NCBI GenBank assembly: GCA_009711705.1 | Contig: VENG01000009.1 | Span: 1 to 64,000, forward strand | From: Bacillota bacterium | GTDB lineage: Bacteria; Bacillota; Desulfotomaculia; Desulfotomaculales; VENG01 | Direction: 5' to 3' | Length of the DNA stretch: 64,000 bases | In this document: in pieces, positions 52,436 to 62,016 of the stretch | Numbering within the stretch: the first letter of the stretch is position 1 | How the letters are laid out: each line of letters opens with the position of its first letter | Position numbers and translations under genes: made by a program | The notes under the pieces: generated by a model | The model's input: only the letters and a program-made list of their open reading frames with translations | Databases searched by the model: none | Told to the model about the DNA's origin: nothing

Positions 52436-53458
52436 TTAATCATTTTTACGATATAAAGTTAATATTCTTTCCGCCAGTCTACACATATCCTCCCGCAGCC
52501 AACCAGGTTCCAGCACTTCTACCGAGTCTCCCCACTGCACTATCCAGGTTTTCATCTCGGTAATACCGCAGACGTTAAAGGAGACAATTATTGACCCGTC
52601 TTCCAGTTCCGTCTCCAGTACTTGAGACGGGTGATAAATGACGTTTTTAACCCTAAATGCCACATGTTGGCTGAACTTAAGCTTAACCCGGCATGCTTCT
52701 CCGTCATTGATCACACCCCAGCTCTGTGCCATGTGTTCTTTAAGATTAAAATCTTTCGGGTAATCAAAAACCTCATTGGTATAAGGGATTACATTTTCTA
52801 ACTGGTCAACCCGGAACACCCTAATGGCCTGGCGTTTCAAGCACTGCCCAACCAGGTACCAGTTTTGCCGTTTGCAAATGAGGCCATAGGACTCCACCAC
52901 TCGCTCGGTAACCTGGCCGCTGTGAGCAACGAAATACTTTATCTTCACCCGATGGCAGTCTTTAAGAGCTGTAACCAACCTAGTAAAGAAATCTCCTACC
53001 CGCTCCGGTTCAGCCAGGGCTTCCTCCACCAGGTGGATCCTATTTTGCAGTTTCTCTTCCGCAAGCTCTTTGGGATTGTAGTGATATTTAAATAATGTAG
53101 ATACCAGCGCATCTTTGAGGTCATTCAAGTGGCCGGCCAGGGCTGAACCCTGCTGCTGCAGCATACTTATGAAAATGGCTGTAGCTTTTTCGGGACTCAA
53201 GCTGGGCAAAAAGCCAACCTCAAAACAATAGAAGGCGCACTTATGCCCTTCAACAACCTGTTCTCCCTTTCTTAACGGCAGCCTCATGTCATTTTGAATT
53301 GCATCTAGATCCCTTCGTATCTGCCGCTCGGTAACTTCGTATCTGTCGGACAGCTCTTTTAAAGTTACTCCACCATAAGGCGTTCGCCGGTTGATATAGT
53401 CAACTATCATATTAAGCCGCAAACCACGGCTGGCATCCTTTTGGGGCCTGTTAGACAT
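52436..53458 (-). CDS. WYL-domain transcriptional regulator
   Basis: A 340-residue repressor-type protein: an N-terminal winged HTH (VTLKELSDRYEVTERQIRRD) and a WYL domain (YGLICKRQNWYLVGQCLKRQ, IRVFRVDQL), the ligand-sensing fold that binds nucleic acid or nucleotides. Proteins of this design repress phage-defence operons in other bacteria. It is the gene downstream of the vWA gene. A near-palindrome at 53469-53505 covers its ribosome site region. The start is ATG 53458 with GGAGG upstream. Confidence 0.9.
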   Translation of the reverse strand: MSNRPQKDASRGLRLNMIVDYINRRTPYGGVTLKELSDRYEVTERQIRRDLDAIQNDMRLPLRKGEQVVEGHKCAFYCFEVGFLPSLSPEKATAIFISMLQQQGSALAGHLNDLKDALVSTLFKYHYNPKELAEEKLQNRIHLVEEALAEPERVGDFFTRLVTALKDCHRVKIKYFVAHSGQVTERVVESYGLICKRQNWYLVGQCLKRQAIRVFRVDQLENVIPYTNEVFDYPKDFNLKEHMAQSWGVINDGEACRVKLKFSQHVAFRVKNVIYHPSQVLETELEDGSIIVSFNVCGITEMKTWIVQWGDSVEVLEPGWLREDMCRLAERILTLYRKND

Positions 53459-53468
53459 AGGTAAAACC

Positions 53469-53505
53469 TCCGGCGCAATAGTTAATTATTTAACGATTCG
53501 CCGGA
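53469..53505. promoter_or_regulatory. Near-palindrome before the WYL gene
   Basis: TCCGGCG-C-AAT-A-GTTAA and its mirror TTAAC-G-ATT-CGCCGGA form a 37-nt imperfect palindrome. One arm overlaps the GGAGG ribosome site of the WYL gene, so it may be an operator or an RNA hairpin that hides the site. Confidence 0.5.
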
Positions 53506-53591
53506 AAGTGCCTAATGCCTGCAAATAATTACTTAATTATACAGTACAAACATATAGCCCCAAAGCTTTAGCCTAATTCCTTAAGACCCAG

Positions 53592-54851
53592 TTACATACC
53601 CTTTTTTCTTTTTCCCTTGCCCCGCTTTTGCCGGTACGCACTGTAGGCCATTTTCTTGCGGGATGCCTTGGTATAATTTTCTGCCTGCATTGAACAAATA
53701 CTATCATTCAATTCGTCAAGTTCTTGCAGTATATCGGAATCTTCCATAAGGCCACTAGAGGTACGCATGTCCATCACCCTGTTTTTCAGCACCTGGTGGC
53801 CGGCTTCAAAGTCCCCTTCATCCGCCAGGCGTATGGCCTCTTCTTTGGCCTGGGTACAGCGGAACAATTCCAACTGTTTCACAACTTCCATGTTTTCTAC
53901 CGGCCCGTCGTTATTAGCATCAAAGTGTACATCCAGGTCCGCGGACAAATTAACCAGGGCAAGGTTGTTCCTCACGTCAGCGTACTCAAGCTCTAATTCA
54001 AGGTGGCTTTGAACCACTTTAGGTTGGGGGGATATATCTAACTCGAAAAGCAAGATTTTCGTTTCTCCGCTGTAGATGTCCGGCAAAGAAACCGTTATAT
54101 CATTACCGGGATCAAAGGGATATCCTAAAACACCATTTACACTAATACCCTGGCCGGTCTTAACCTTAATGGTCAAGTTCTGGGCGATTATGCTCAGCAG
54201 GCCTGACAGTTCCTCTTCGAATATGCCTGGTATTTGGTCCGGTGATTCAATATAATAAAAGTTACCTCCACCTGACTCAGCCATGGCCTGCAGCAGATCC
54301 TCCTCAAAGTCTTCGCCCAGGCCAAAGGTTGATAGATTAATACCGGCACCGGCCATCTCCGCGGCCTTTTCCACCAGGGCGCGGTGGTCGGTAACACCCA
54401 CATTGGCCATTCCGTCAGTCAGCAAAAGCACCCGGTTAATTTGATTTTCCCGGTAGGCCAGTTTTACTTCCCGCATACCCATAAACATACCACCGCTCAG
54501 GTTGGTGGTGCTCCCTGGATAGATACTTTCTACGGCCATTTTCAGGGCATCTTTGTTTTCCACCTTATGCGACGAGGCAGTCATATTCACCATGTCATCA
54601 AAGGCCACCACCGAACAATAATCCTGGGGCCCTAAATGGCCAATGGCAAAGGAGGCCGCCTTTTTTGTATAATCCAGTTTTTTGCCGGACATACTCCCGC
54701 TGCGGTCAATGACGAAAGACAGGTTCTGATCCGGCCGGTCTTCCACAACGTTCTCCGGAGCGGTGAGTTTTACCATCATATATGCGGTCTGCCTGGTTCC
54801 GGGCAGCAGTGCGGTTTTGTCCAGGGCCAGGTCGATTTTGATTTGTTCCAT
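53592..54851 (-). CDS. von Willebrand factor A domain protein
   Basis: A 419-residue cytoplasmic protein with a complete metal-ion-dependent adhesion site: D49-R-S51-G-S53 (VIDRSGSMSG), T115/T116 in PGSTTNLSGG and D146 in LLLTDGMAN. Before the vWA domain is a short strand-rich region (residues 1-45). After it come a beta-rich domain (NLTIKVKTGQGISVNGVLGY, KILLFELDIS) and a helical tail ending in a basic stretch (RQKRGKGKRKKGM). vWA proteins are common partners of AAA+ ATPases. It is transcribed with the WYL gene and preceded by a 19-bp palindrome. Confidence 0.85.
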   Translation of the reverse strand: MEQIKIDLALDKTALLPGTRQTAYMMVKLTAPENVVEDRPDQNLSFVIDRSGSMSGKKLDYTKKAASFAIGHLGPQDYCSVVAFDDMVNMTASSHKVENKDALKMAVESIYPGSTTNLSGGMFMGMREVKLAYRENQINRVLLLTDGMANVGVTDHRALVEKAAEMAGAGINLSTFGLGEDFEEDLLQAMAESGGGNFYYIESPDQIPGIFEEELSGLLSIIAQNLTIKVKTGQGISVNGVLGYPFDPGNDITVSLPDIYSGETKILLFELDISPQPKVVQSHLELELEYADVRNNLALVNLSADLDVHFDANNDGPVENMEVVKQLELFRCTQAKEEAIRLADEGDFEAGHQVLKNRVMDMRTSSGLMEDSDILQELDELNDSICSMQAENYTKASRKKMAYSAYRQKRGKGKRKKGM

Positions 54852-54898
54852 AAGATAATCCCTCCCGTATCATTGGTAATCATATGATAACAGCCGGG

Positions 54899-54917
54899 TG
54901 TGACCACTGTTTGTCAC
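54899..54917. promoter_or_regulatory. Candidate operator upstream of the vWA gene
   Basis: TGTGACCACTGTTTGTCAC, 17 of 19 positions identical to the site at 60110-60128. A TATCAT -10-like box (minus strand, 54889-54884) begins 9 nt downstream, the same distance as at the other site. Confidence 0.65.
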
Positions 54918-54970
54918 GGTAGGGATTAATTTTTTTCTAGCTGCATTGTTATTCGCAACAGATTATTGTA

Positions 54971-56764
54971 TCAGCAAATTAACTCTTTCAGAATCTTTTG
55001 TTCAAGGTACTCCTGAAAATGTGGATTGTCTCTACCGGGAGTTAACTGCACAATTGCAATCCGATACGGTTCCACTGGCATAACCGTTTTGGATTCTTTG
55101 TCCCCGGGGAAAAGAGCTAGTACCTGGAAAACAGGCCTGGAGTCTTGATCATCTATACTTGATAGGCCTATGCGGTAGTTTCTAAGCTGGCGCATATTTA
55201 CAGACCACTTGGGCCGCTGTTCCTCGATATCGTAATTCCAAATGTTTTTACATGGGCGGTATTTGACCTCCAAAATAATTGAACGATAATACTCACCGTT
55301 TCGGTACAGATCCAAGCGCATATCCGGCCTGTTATTCTCCGATTCGCTCCAAATAGGAATCTCTCTCTGTTTGGCCTCTTCCAGCCGGTAAGGAACAGTT
55401 TGATCATAAATCAAATCTAACCGCCAGGTGTCTTTATAAAACGTCACCTGGGTCCCCGGCTCGATGCTGGGTATAAACATGGAGTCGGAAAAATCCCACC
55501 TGTGGGAAAAGATCCACCCGCTGTGAGGAGTAAAACCTAATTTCCTCACGGCTTCCATGGTTTTTACAAAACACCAATACTCATATAGCAGATCTGTTCT
55601 TTTCCACTGGTAATCGGCTGCCGATTGCACTTGAACCTCGGAATGTTGAGTCAATTGCTGCCAAAAACGATATATAAACCAGTATCTAAAATCCTTTTGC
55701 AGTCCTGGAGTTATGGGAATAAAACCAGAACAGTATTTTACTTCATTTAAAGGGAAGCTATTTAGGAGCTGCCAAAACTGCCCTTGTAAGCCGCCACAGC
55801 GGGTTAAATCTTCCCGCAACTTATTTATCTCTTGTTTTGTTCTCTCTGAAACAGCTGCGTCACTGGAGTTAAAGTGCTGTTCCAGCTTTAGTTCTTTTTT
55901 CTTTTGTTCCAATGTACCCTCAATGGCACTTTGAATTTCACCGAGTACCTGAATGATATCTCGTAATATTTTTTTTAGCCACCGGTTTTCCGGTAAATCA
56001 AATTGAATTTCATTATTAGGGGAAAGGACAAACTGCGGGGCTTTTGTGGTGTTACAATTTTTTCGCCTCCCCTGTTCCGAATTGAGCCACCGTAAAGTCC
56101 GGTTATCCCAAACCTTTGCCCTATGCACAGGTAATACACTATACTTTTTAGATGCTTGCTGGTGGGGCTTTTGCAAAATATCCAAAATGGTAGCGTATAA
56201 GCGGGGAAACTCCCGCTCAATGACATGGTATTGGTAAAATCGCTCTGGCAGAGACCGTACAACTTCGGATGTACCGATACCCTGGTTTTGCAAAACAATA
56301 TCCATGGCTAGACCGCGGACGTAATTTTCTAGCTCAAAACGCATTTGTTCTAGCTGATCGTCCGTCATGTTTTTTGCCCTTACCCTTAAAATGGTAAAAT
56401 AATCTTTATCACCCCACACTACTTTTACCCTGTATTGCCCAGGAATCCAAGGGTAAGTATTTTCCCCGGACTTGTATAAGGAAATGCTGCATGGACAGGG
56501 CAAGTACGCCCCGTCCAAGTCCCGTTGAACCAGGTCACTTTCAATCCCGTCCAACCCGTCAATATACAACTTGGTTTTAGAAGGGACTTCATATCCTGGC
56601 GCGGGACTGAATTCCAGATTCGAGTTGCTGAATTCCAGCAAATAAGTGTAATCAACGGCGGCTTCCTTTTCCTTTTGACAAAAATTGATTAGGGGTCTTG
56701 ATGCGCTTCTTTCGACACCTCCCAGGTGCAAGATTACTTGAAAAGGCAACTTATTAGGAGGCAT
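54971..56764 (-). CDS. McrC-like protein: DUF2357 with PD-(D/E)XK nuclease
   Basis: The nuclease subunit type of McrBC-related type IV restriction systems. The N-terminal DUF2357-like region (YTLLEFSNSNLEF to ENYVRGLAMDIVLQ) is followed by a helical middle with a short coiled coil (KIEQKKKELKLE-type, about 270-320). The C-terminal PDDEXK_7-like nuclease follows LLYEYWCFVKTMEAV and has the catalytic Asp in ENNRPDMRLDLY and E-V-K in SIILEVKYRP. The start ATG 56764 has AAGGTGG upstream and lies 12 bp after the McrB-like gene. The protein would need the GTPase partner for activity. Confidence 0.8.
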   Translation of the reverse strand: MPPNKLPFQVILHLGGVERSASRPLINFCQKEKEAAVDYTYLLEFSNSNLEFSPAPGYEVPSKTKLYIDGLDGIESDLVQRDLDGAYLPCPCSISLYKSGENTYPWIPGQYRVKVVWGDKDYFTILRVRAKNMTDDQLEQMRFELENYVRGLAMDIVLQNQGIGTSEVVRSLPERFYQYHVIEREFPRLYATILDILQKPHQQASKKYSVLPVHRAKVWDNRTLRWLNSEQGRRKNCNTTKAPQFVLSPNNEIQFDLPENRWLKKILRDIIQVLGEIQSAIEGTLEQKKKELKLEQHFNSSDAAVSERTKQEINKLREDLTRCGGLQGQFWQLLNSFPLNEVKYCSGFIPITPGLQKDFRYWFIYRFWQQLTQHSEVQVQSAADYQWKRTDLLYEYWCFVKTMEAVRKLGFTPHSGWIFSHRWDFSDSMFIPSIEPGTQVTFYKDTWRLDLIYDQTVPYRLEEAKQREIPIWSESENNRPDMRLDLYRNGEYYRSIILEVKYRPCKNIWNYDIEEQRPKWSVNMRQLRNYRIGLSSIDDQDSRPVFQVLALFPGDKESKTVMPVEPYRIAIVQLTPGRDNPHFQEYLEQKILKELIC

Positions 56765-56776
56765 AACCAAACCACC

Positions 56777-58725
56777 TTAATTCCTTAGCCTTCTGTTTAT
56801 TTCCTCACGGCTAAAAGTAAATTCACTTATACTTTCATATTTATCCATTAAGTTTAATAGTTCGCTGTTTTCCACGTCATCCGTTGTATCATTAAACCGG
56901 CCAAACAGTTTTACTAATTGTTCCTGCGGACCCCGCAGCATTGGAAACACTTTTTGCAGCAAAAGAAAATCAAAGGCCTTAGCCCTAGTCAGCAGCGGAC
57001 TATGTTGGGTACGGGGGATATTAAGCAGGTACTTATCTATATGGCGCAACATGCGGTAACTGATTCCTTTACCGGCATCCGCAGCATTAATGTGCTGGTG
57101 CATCTCGAACAAAAATTCTATCTCGGAGTTATTTAAAGCTAACCCTTTATCACCATGATTTACCCACTGCAAAAACTGCCCGGTAGTCACCTCATAATCC
57201 ATTTCCTCGAAGGGTTCACTTGCAAGCCCTTCTTTCAATTTATCAAAAGGCAAAACTTTAAGGCGCAGTACATTGGCCCGGTTTAACACCTTATCGCTGA
57301 AAGTATAAGTAGACTCATCAATGTTTACGGTACCGACAAACAGACATTGCTGCCTATCTTAATTTGAGGCGGGTACTGGCTGGAATTGTAAATGCGGTCT
57401 TTGAGCTCAGGGTTATACAACTGCAAACTTCTGTTTTTCTCCGGCAGTTCTAAAATACTTAAGAACTGGCCAAAATAATGCTCTACCCGGGCAAGATTCA
57501 TTTCATCTAAACAAAATAGATACAAGCGATCTGGATGTCCTTCAGCCTCCAGGAGTAAATTAACAATACCTGTATCCGCCGGGCGATAAATATTGTTGGC
57601 TGTATCCAAAAAGCCAATCAAATCCGTATCATCAACCCAGTTGGGACGTACCGGTAAAAATTTAAAGCGTCCGTTATTGCTGTTTTCATTTAGACCAAGT
57701 GCCTCAGAGTACATTCGGACCAGGTGCGACTTACCGGTGCCCGACATACCCGCCAGTATTACTAACCCACCCACCTTTAGGGCTGTGTGAAAATTTAAAA
57801 GGTCATCTTCGTCGTATAATAGGCCAGAGGCACGACACAGCCTGTCCAATCGATATATAAATTTTTCCTCGTCTTTATTTCCGGCAGGCTCATTGCTTTT
57901 CTCTGCTTCGGCAGAAACAGTCTCCGCAAAGTCTTCAGATTCCCCATGAGTTTCCTGGGTTTCGGCGCTCTTATTATTCTCTTCAACTTCTGTTGCCATG
58001 AAAGTTTTGGGGGAAATTACTTCTCCATCGCTGTCCAGCATGGCCTGAAAATCCTTGAGATAAGTAAAAGATTCAACAAAGGCTACTTCACCGAAAGTAA
58101 TTATGCTCTCCTGTTCCAACAAGTCATAAGGCACGCGCATAATTTCATCGTTAAATTCGTATACCCATTTTTTATGACGTTCTACCCTGTTATAAAAACT
58201 CCCGTATAAGTAACCGTTAACATAGACGTATATTGGATCTACTTTAGGCATCTGTAATGGGTAATAGCGGAAAGGTCCTAAAGGCGATTGTTTAAGCAGT
58301 AATGCCTCATAATCTTCTTCGCTTTTTTGGTTTAGGTGCAACATGGGAATCAACCTAGATTCTGTATCTATTCTCACAGGTTTAGGTAAAACCATTACAG
58401 GTTCCGCGACATACAAAGTTTCACCTTTTTTGCGTTGTTCGGAGGGTCGAAACAGCACAATTTTATCCATTAAAAACGCTTCAAATTTTCTTGCCCTTAT
58501 AGGCCAATCTTCATAATAGTCGTCCTCAAATTCGTAATCTCTAAATTTATTGGCATAACAAGTTATGGTTTTATCTAAATGTAAAGATTCCGGGCCGTCA
58601 GAAATTATTTTCAGTGCAAATTGTATTTCCCCTATTTTATTTACAAAGGTTACCAAATCCCTATCCGGGGGTAAATCATCACGTTCAGCTAAAATTCCTA
58701 CCAGAATGCAGTCCAGGTCGTTCAT
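56777..58725 (-). pseudogene. McrB-like AAA+ GTPase, frameshifted
   Basis: The first frame (58725-57325) has an N-terminal region of about 300 residues with an acidic, low-complexity linker, then an AAA+ domain: Walker A (ILAGMSGTGKSHLVRM) and Walker B (LYLFCLDEMNLARVEHY). Near 57,342 the frame breaks. Shifting by one base restores LFVGTVNIDESTYTFSDKVL, the McrB-type N-x-x-D sensor region, and joins the second frame (57289-56777), which holds the lid and C-terminal helices. As it stands, the sensor-1/GTPase motif and lid are lost. The order and overlap with the nuclease gene fit an McrBC-type operon. Confidence 0.82.
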
Positions 58726-58750
58726 TATAATTAAGCCTCCTATTAACTAT

Positions 58751-59851
58751 CTATTTTGCTATATGATTCGCACTTTGAAGGATATTGGTTTCGACTTGCT
58801 TCATACTAGCTACTTCAATCAATCCGTTGAATTTCTTTAAAAATGAAATACGTTGTCTGTGATTGCAGCGGCTGGAAATAAGGAAAATCAAGTCAAATTC
58901 TTCAGAGCGACCACCATTTATATACTTTTCTTCAGCTGTAGGTAGGTCAACAGACTTTAATTCCACCGGGACGCCGTTAAGGAATTTGCATTGCCTGCGT
59001 GGTTTATCGCCGATAATTATTGCACGCAGCACATCTCTTGCAGGGTTTTCCTCAGGGTACTTTGCCTGCCACAAATCTAAAACAGAGTTTTTGTCGGCTA
59101 GCTGCTGCTCATATTCTCTGTTTTGTTCAGCTAACTGATTAATTTGCATTTCTTTCTCGGCTAGCTCTTTTTCCAACTTTTCTTTTTGTTTGGTTACCCA
59201 AGCTAGGTTTTCTTTTAGCTTGGAGATTTCGGTTGCTTTTTCTTGGTTAAGTTTATTTATTTTACCTAACTCATCCTTGTATTTTTCTTCCAACCTGCCT
59301 CTTTGGGATTTTTCTTTCTGTAATTTGGCATGGAAGGACTCATTTAGGTTTTGGAGTTTTGATTTTAGTTTACTGACTTCCTTTTGGAGTCTTATATTTT
59401 CTTCTTTAAGGCCATTGCTTAGTTCAACTATTCCCACCTCTTTATCATTATCCTCATCCTGCTGGTCGAGCCTCTCCATCAATTCTGTAATATAGCTTTT
59501 TACTTCTTCAGATTCAAAATCATTTTCTTCTTGTAATGCAACCAGTGCAAAAACATAATCAACGCCCCCATAATCTTTTATTAAATTGCGTTCATTCGAT
59601 TTAATAGTATCAAGGTCTTCATCGGCCATCGCTTCATATAAGCCTGGATTCAATCTAAAAATTACCGCTGCAAAAATACTTACAGTTTCCGCTTTTGTAG
59701 CAAATTTTACAGTTTTATTTCTAATTAACTGCTTTGGTGCTTTTGATAAATCTTTTGAAAAACCTGGTAGGCTTAAATCTATCTCTTTCGCCAGTTTTAT
59801 TAGCCGGTTTTCATCCAAGTTCTCTACGTACCATTTGTAAAACTCCTTCAT
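58751..59851 (-). CDS. Coiled-coil protein upstream of the McrBC-like pair
   Basis: A 366-residue protein, first in the operon. The N-terminal 130 residues are helical and acidic. A long uninterrupted coiled coil (about residues 140-270, heptads with KLKSKLQNLNESFHAKLQKE and KLEKELAEKEMQINQLAEQN) is followed by a small alpha/beta domain (CKFLNGVPVELKSVDLPT, EEFDLIFLISSRCNHRQRIS) that resembles DUF2325-like domains in outline. Coiled-coil components are a hallmark of the type IV-like systems called CoCoNuTs. The match here is of layout only. The stop lies 25 bp before the GTPase gene. Confidence 0.65.
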   Translation of the reverse strand: MKEFYKWYVENLDENRLIKLAKEIDLSLPGFSKDLSKAPKQLIRNKTVKFATKAETVSIFAAVIFRLNPGLYEAMADEDLDTIKSNERNLIKDYGGVDYVFALVALQEENDFESEEVKSYITELMERLDQQDEDNDKEVGIVELSNGLKEENIRLQKEVSKLKSKLQNLNESFHAKLQKEKSQRGRLEEKYKDELGKINKLNQEKATEISKLKENLAWVTKQKEKLEKELAEKEMQINQLAEQNREYEQQLADKNSVLDLWQAKYPEENPARDVLRAIIIGDKPRRQCKFLNGVPVELKSVDLPTAEEKYINGGRSEEFDLIFLISSRCNHRQRISFLKKFNGLIEVASMKQVETNILQSANHIAK

Positions 59852-60109
59852 TTTTCATCGCTCCTCTTGAATTATTTTTCCATTTAAACTCTTATCCACA
59901 TACTCATTTTTAAAGCCTCCTATCCTCTGCACAATTTGGGTTTTGGTATTATTGGCCTAATATTAACCAAATTCGACAGGCGATGTTATATTTCCTATTT
60001 CTATCCCATAAGACCGATCTTTTAGAGTTTTAACTAGATATGTCAACCAACCGTTCCATTAAGGCTTTCCCTCCCCTGGTTCTTATTTGAATTCATTATA
60101 ACGGTATAC

Positions 60110-60128
60110 TGTGACAACGGTTTGTCAC
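60110..60128. promoter_or_regulatory. Candidate operator upstream of the coiled-coil/McrBC operon
   Basis: TGTGACAACGGTTTGTCAC is almost a perfect palindrome (with flanks CTGTGACAA / TTGTCACAG). On the minus strand a consensus TATAAT (60100-60095) begins 9 nt downstream, so the site covers the -35 region of a promoter facing the operon. Leader to the operon start is about 245 bp with no gene. Confidence 0.7.
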
Positions 60129-60130
60129 AG

Positions 60131-60161
60131 AAAAAAATCGCCTCTTGAAAATTGAGGCGAT
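60131..60161 (-). terminator. Terminator of the HTH/WYL-like regulator
   Basis: On the minus strand ATCGCCTC, an AT loop and GAGGCGAT are followed by T7, directly after the regulator gene and just before the operator at 60110-60128. Confidence 0.85.
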
Positions 60162-60184
60162 CAGTGATTTCTTGAAAACTTATC

Positions 60185-61165
60185 TCATTCAATTTTTACT
60201 ATTTTGCACACACTTTCAATGTTCATTTCCCGCCGGCCATTTTCTGATTGCACAATGATTTTGTCAAAGCCGGACACGCCCTCGTCTGCTAAATGCAGTG
60301 TGCCGGATATTCCAGCATCTTTCCCTTTTTCAAGGAAGGTTACTTTGCACTCTATGGGCTCCTTAAGGAAATAGGCAAACGGTTTTTCACGTCGCTTCAT
60401 TAACTCTTCGGTGTTAATAAAGCCCTGGTCGTCATCGCCAAAAGTAATTTTCTCCCCGTCTACGTGGCTGTCCACCATCTCCTTTGCATAATCAGACAGC
60501 TGTTTGTAAGTCGCATCAGCAATACGCCCGAGGGATTCTTCAAAGACCGTGCCGCGGCTTAGAAGCTTTAATCCAACCGTCATGGCATATATCTCCTGAG
60601 TATTCATGGCTAGGAATACCGGGTGGATCATCGACCGGTATGTATTCTTTTTCCGGTCCAGCCTTGTTACCTGCATATTACTGTCCATAAACTCATATCC
60701 GTCCAGCAGCGTCTTTAGGTCCTGGGCAAGCGCTCTTTCACTGATTCCAAAATCACTGGCTATCTCGGCCCTGCTTTTTTCAGCGGTATGCAGGTATTTT
60801 AGCATCTTTAAAAGCCGCTCGTTCCTGTCCCTGTATTTAAAGTTTTCGAATACTCCCTCATTGACAGACAAGTCGTATTTATTTCGCAGGTGTTTAACTA
60901 GCCTTTCAAGCCGGAAGGCCAATTTGTATTTGTCATTCGGATACGACCTAATACCATCAACCATGTCCTCCACAAAACGCTCTGGATCGGCTGTTATATC
61001 TTCCAGCTTCGAATTTAAAATATCCGGGCGCTTTTCCCCCGGAACCTTGGTTTTTCCGCCGTGGTAATTTTCGAAAAATGAGCATAAGGCATCAGTGTCT
61101 GCTTTTTTCCACCCGGCCACTTCTTTTATTACACCTAGCAATTTATTGTTGTTGCTGCACTCCAT
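60185..61165 (-). CDS. HTH regulator with WYL-like C-terminal domain
   Basis: A 326-residue regulator. The middle has an HTH (SRAEIASDFGISERALAQDL) and the C-terminal part is beta-rich with PIECKVTFLEKGKDAGISGT and a GFDKIIVQSENG strand, like the WYL-family fold, though the WYL triplet is absent. The N-terminal third (VIKEVAGWKKADTDALCSFF) is helical and has no recognised family. It is divergent from the phosphoesterase, with a perfect palindrome in between (61235-61251), suggesting it controls both. Confidence 0.7.
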   Translation of the reverse strand: MECSNNNKLLGVIKEVAGWKKADTDALCSFFENYHGGKTKVPGEKRPDILNSKLEDITADPERFVEDMVDGIRSYPNDKYKLAFRLERLVKHLRNKYDLSVNEGVFENFKYRDRNERLLKMLKYLHTAEKSRAEIASDFGISERALAQDLKTLLDGYEFMDSNMQVTRLDRKKNTYRSMIHPVFLAMNTQEIYAMTVGLKLLSRGTVFEESLGRIADATYKQLSDYAKEMVDSHVDGEKITFGDDDQGFINTEELMKRREKPFAYFLKEPIECKVTFLEKGKDAGISGTLHLADEGVSGFDKIIVQSENGRREMNIESVCKIVKIE

Positions 61166-61234
61166 TCTGCCTAATCAAACCTCCCTGCACATCATTTTGG
61201 TCTATTATAAGCCCGCATGCAAAGCCCCGTAAAT

Positions 61235-61251
61235 ATGAAGCCCGGCTTCAT
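61235..61251. promoter_or_regulatory. Perfect palindrome between divergent regulator and phosphoesterase
   Basis: ATGAAGCC-C-GGCTTCAT, a 17-nt perfect palindrome, lies 7 bp upstream of a TTGACT hexamer (61258-61263) that faces the phosphoesterase gene. Confidence 0.55.
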
Positions 61252-61321
61252 TTTAACTTGACTCAGCTGATTGTATTATTTAGACGTAAACAGAAAACAC
61301 CATTTGGAAAGGAGATTGCCA

Positions 61322-61982
61322 TTGAAAACATTTGTAATCGGTGATGTCCACGGCTCCTATGACCAGCTTCAAAATCTTTTGAATAAAATTAGGCCCAACC
61401 TGAGGCAGGACAGGCTGGTCATGCTGGGTGATTACATTGACCGCGGGCCGGACAGCTACCTAACTGTACGCAGTTTGATGGAATTGCAAAATACCTTTGA
61501 CAGCAGTCATGTGGCGCTACTGCGGGGGAACCACGAGCAGATGGCGATTGATTTTATCCAGGACGGGTGCAGTGCTTTTCTCTGGAACGGCGGGGAAAAA
61601 ACCCTTAAGGATTTTGGCCGAAACGGAGATGATCTTGCAAACTATATCAGTTTCTTTAAAACACTGCCCCCCTATTTTGAGGATGAACATTTTGTTTATG
61701 TGCACGGCGGCATCAGGCCCGGCATCAGCCTCTGCCAGCAGGCGGAAGAAGACCTGCTGTGGCTGCGAGAGGAATTCTACCTAAATCCTATGACAGGAGA
61801 AAAAACTGTTATCTTCGGGCATACACCAACCTGTAATATTAACGGCACGTGGCACCCGTTTATTACTGACGGCTGCATTGGAATTGATACGGGCTGCGTT
61901 TAACGGCGGCTGCCTGAGTGCGCTGGAGTTAAACGATGGAGTGCTGCAAGCTGTCCACCAGGTCAGCAAACACGCTGCATAA
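61322..61982 (+). pseudogene. Metallophosphoesterase (PP2A-like serine/threonine phosphatase), frameshifted at C-terminus
   Basis: A calcineurin-like phosphatase: all metal motifs are present as FVIGDVHGS, MLGDYIDRGPDS, LLRGNHEQM, YVHGGIRPG and FGHTP. The intact frame ends at GIDTGCV with a stop at 61903. Shifting frame gives NGGCLSALELNDGVLQAVHQ plus VSKHAA ending at 61982, the expected C-terminal strand of the family. So the last 25 residues are lost in the present frame, although the active site is intact and the shorter protein might work. The TTG start has AAAGGAG 7 nt upstream. Confidence 0.75.
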
Positions 61983-62016
61983 CCTATAAAAATACTGAAG
62001 GGAGATTGTGATAATA

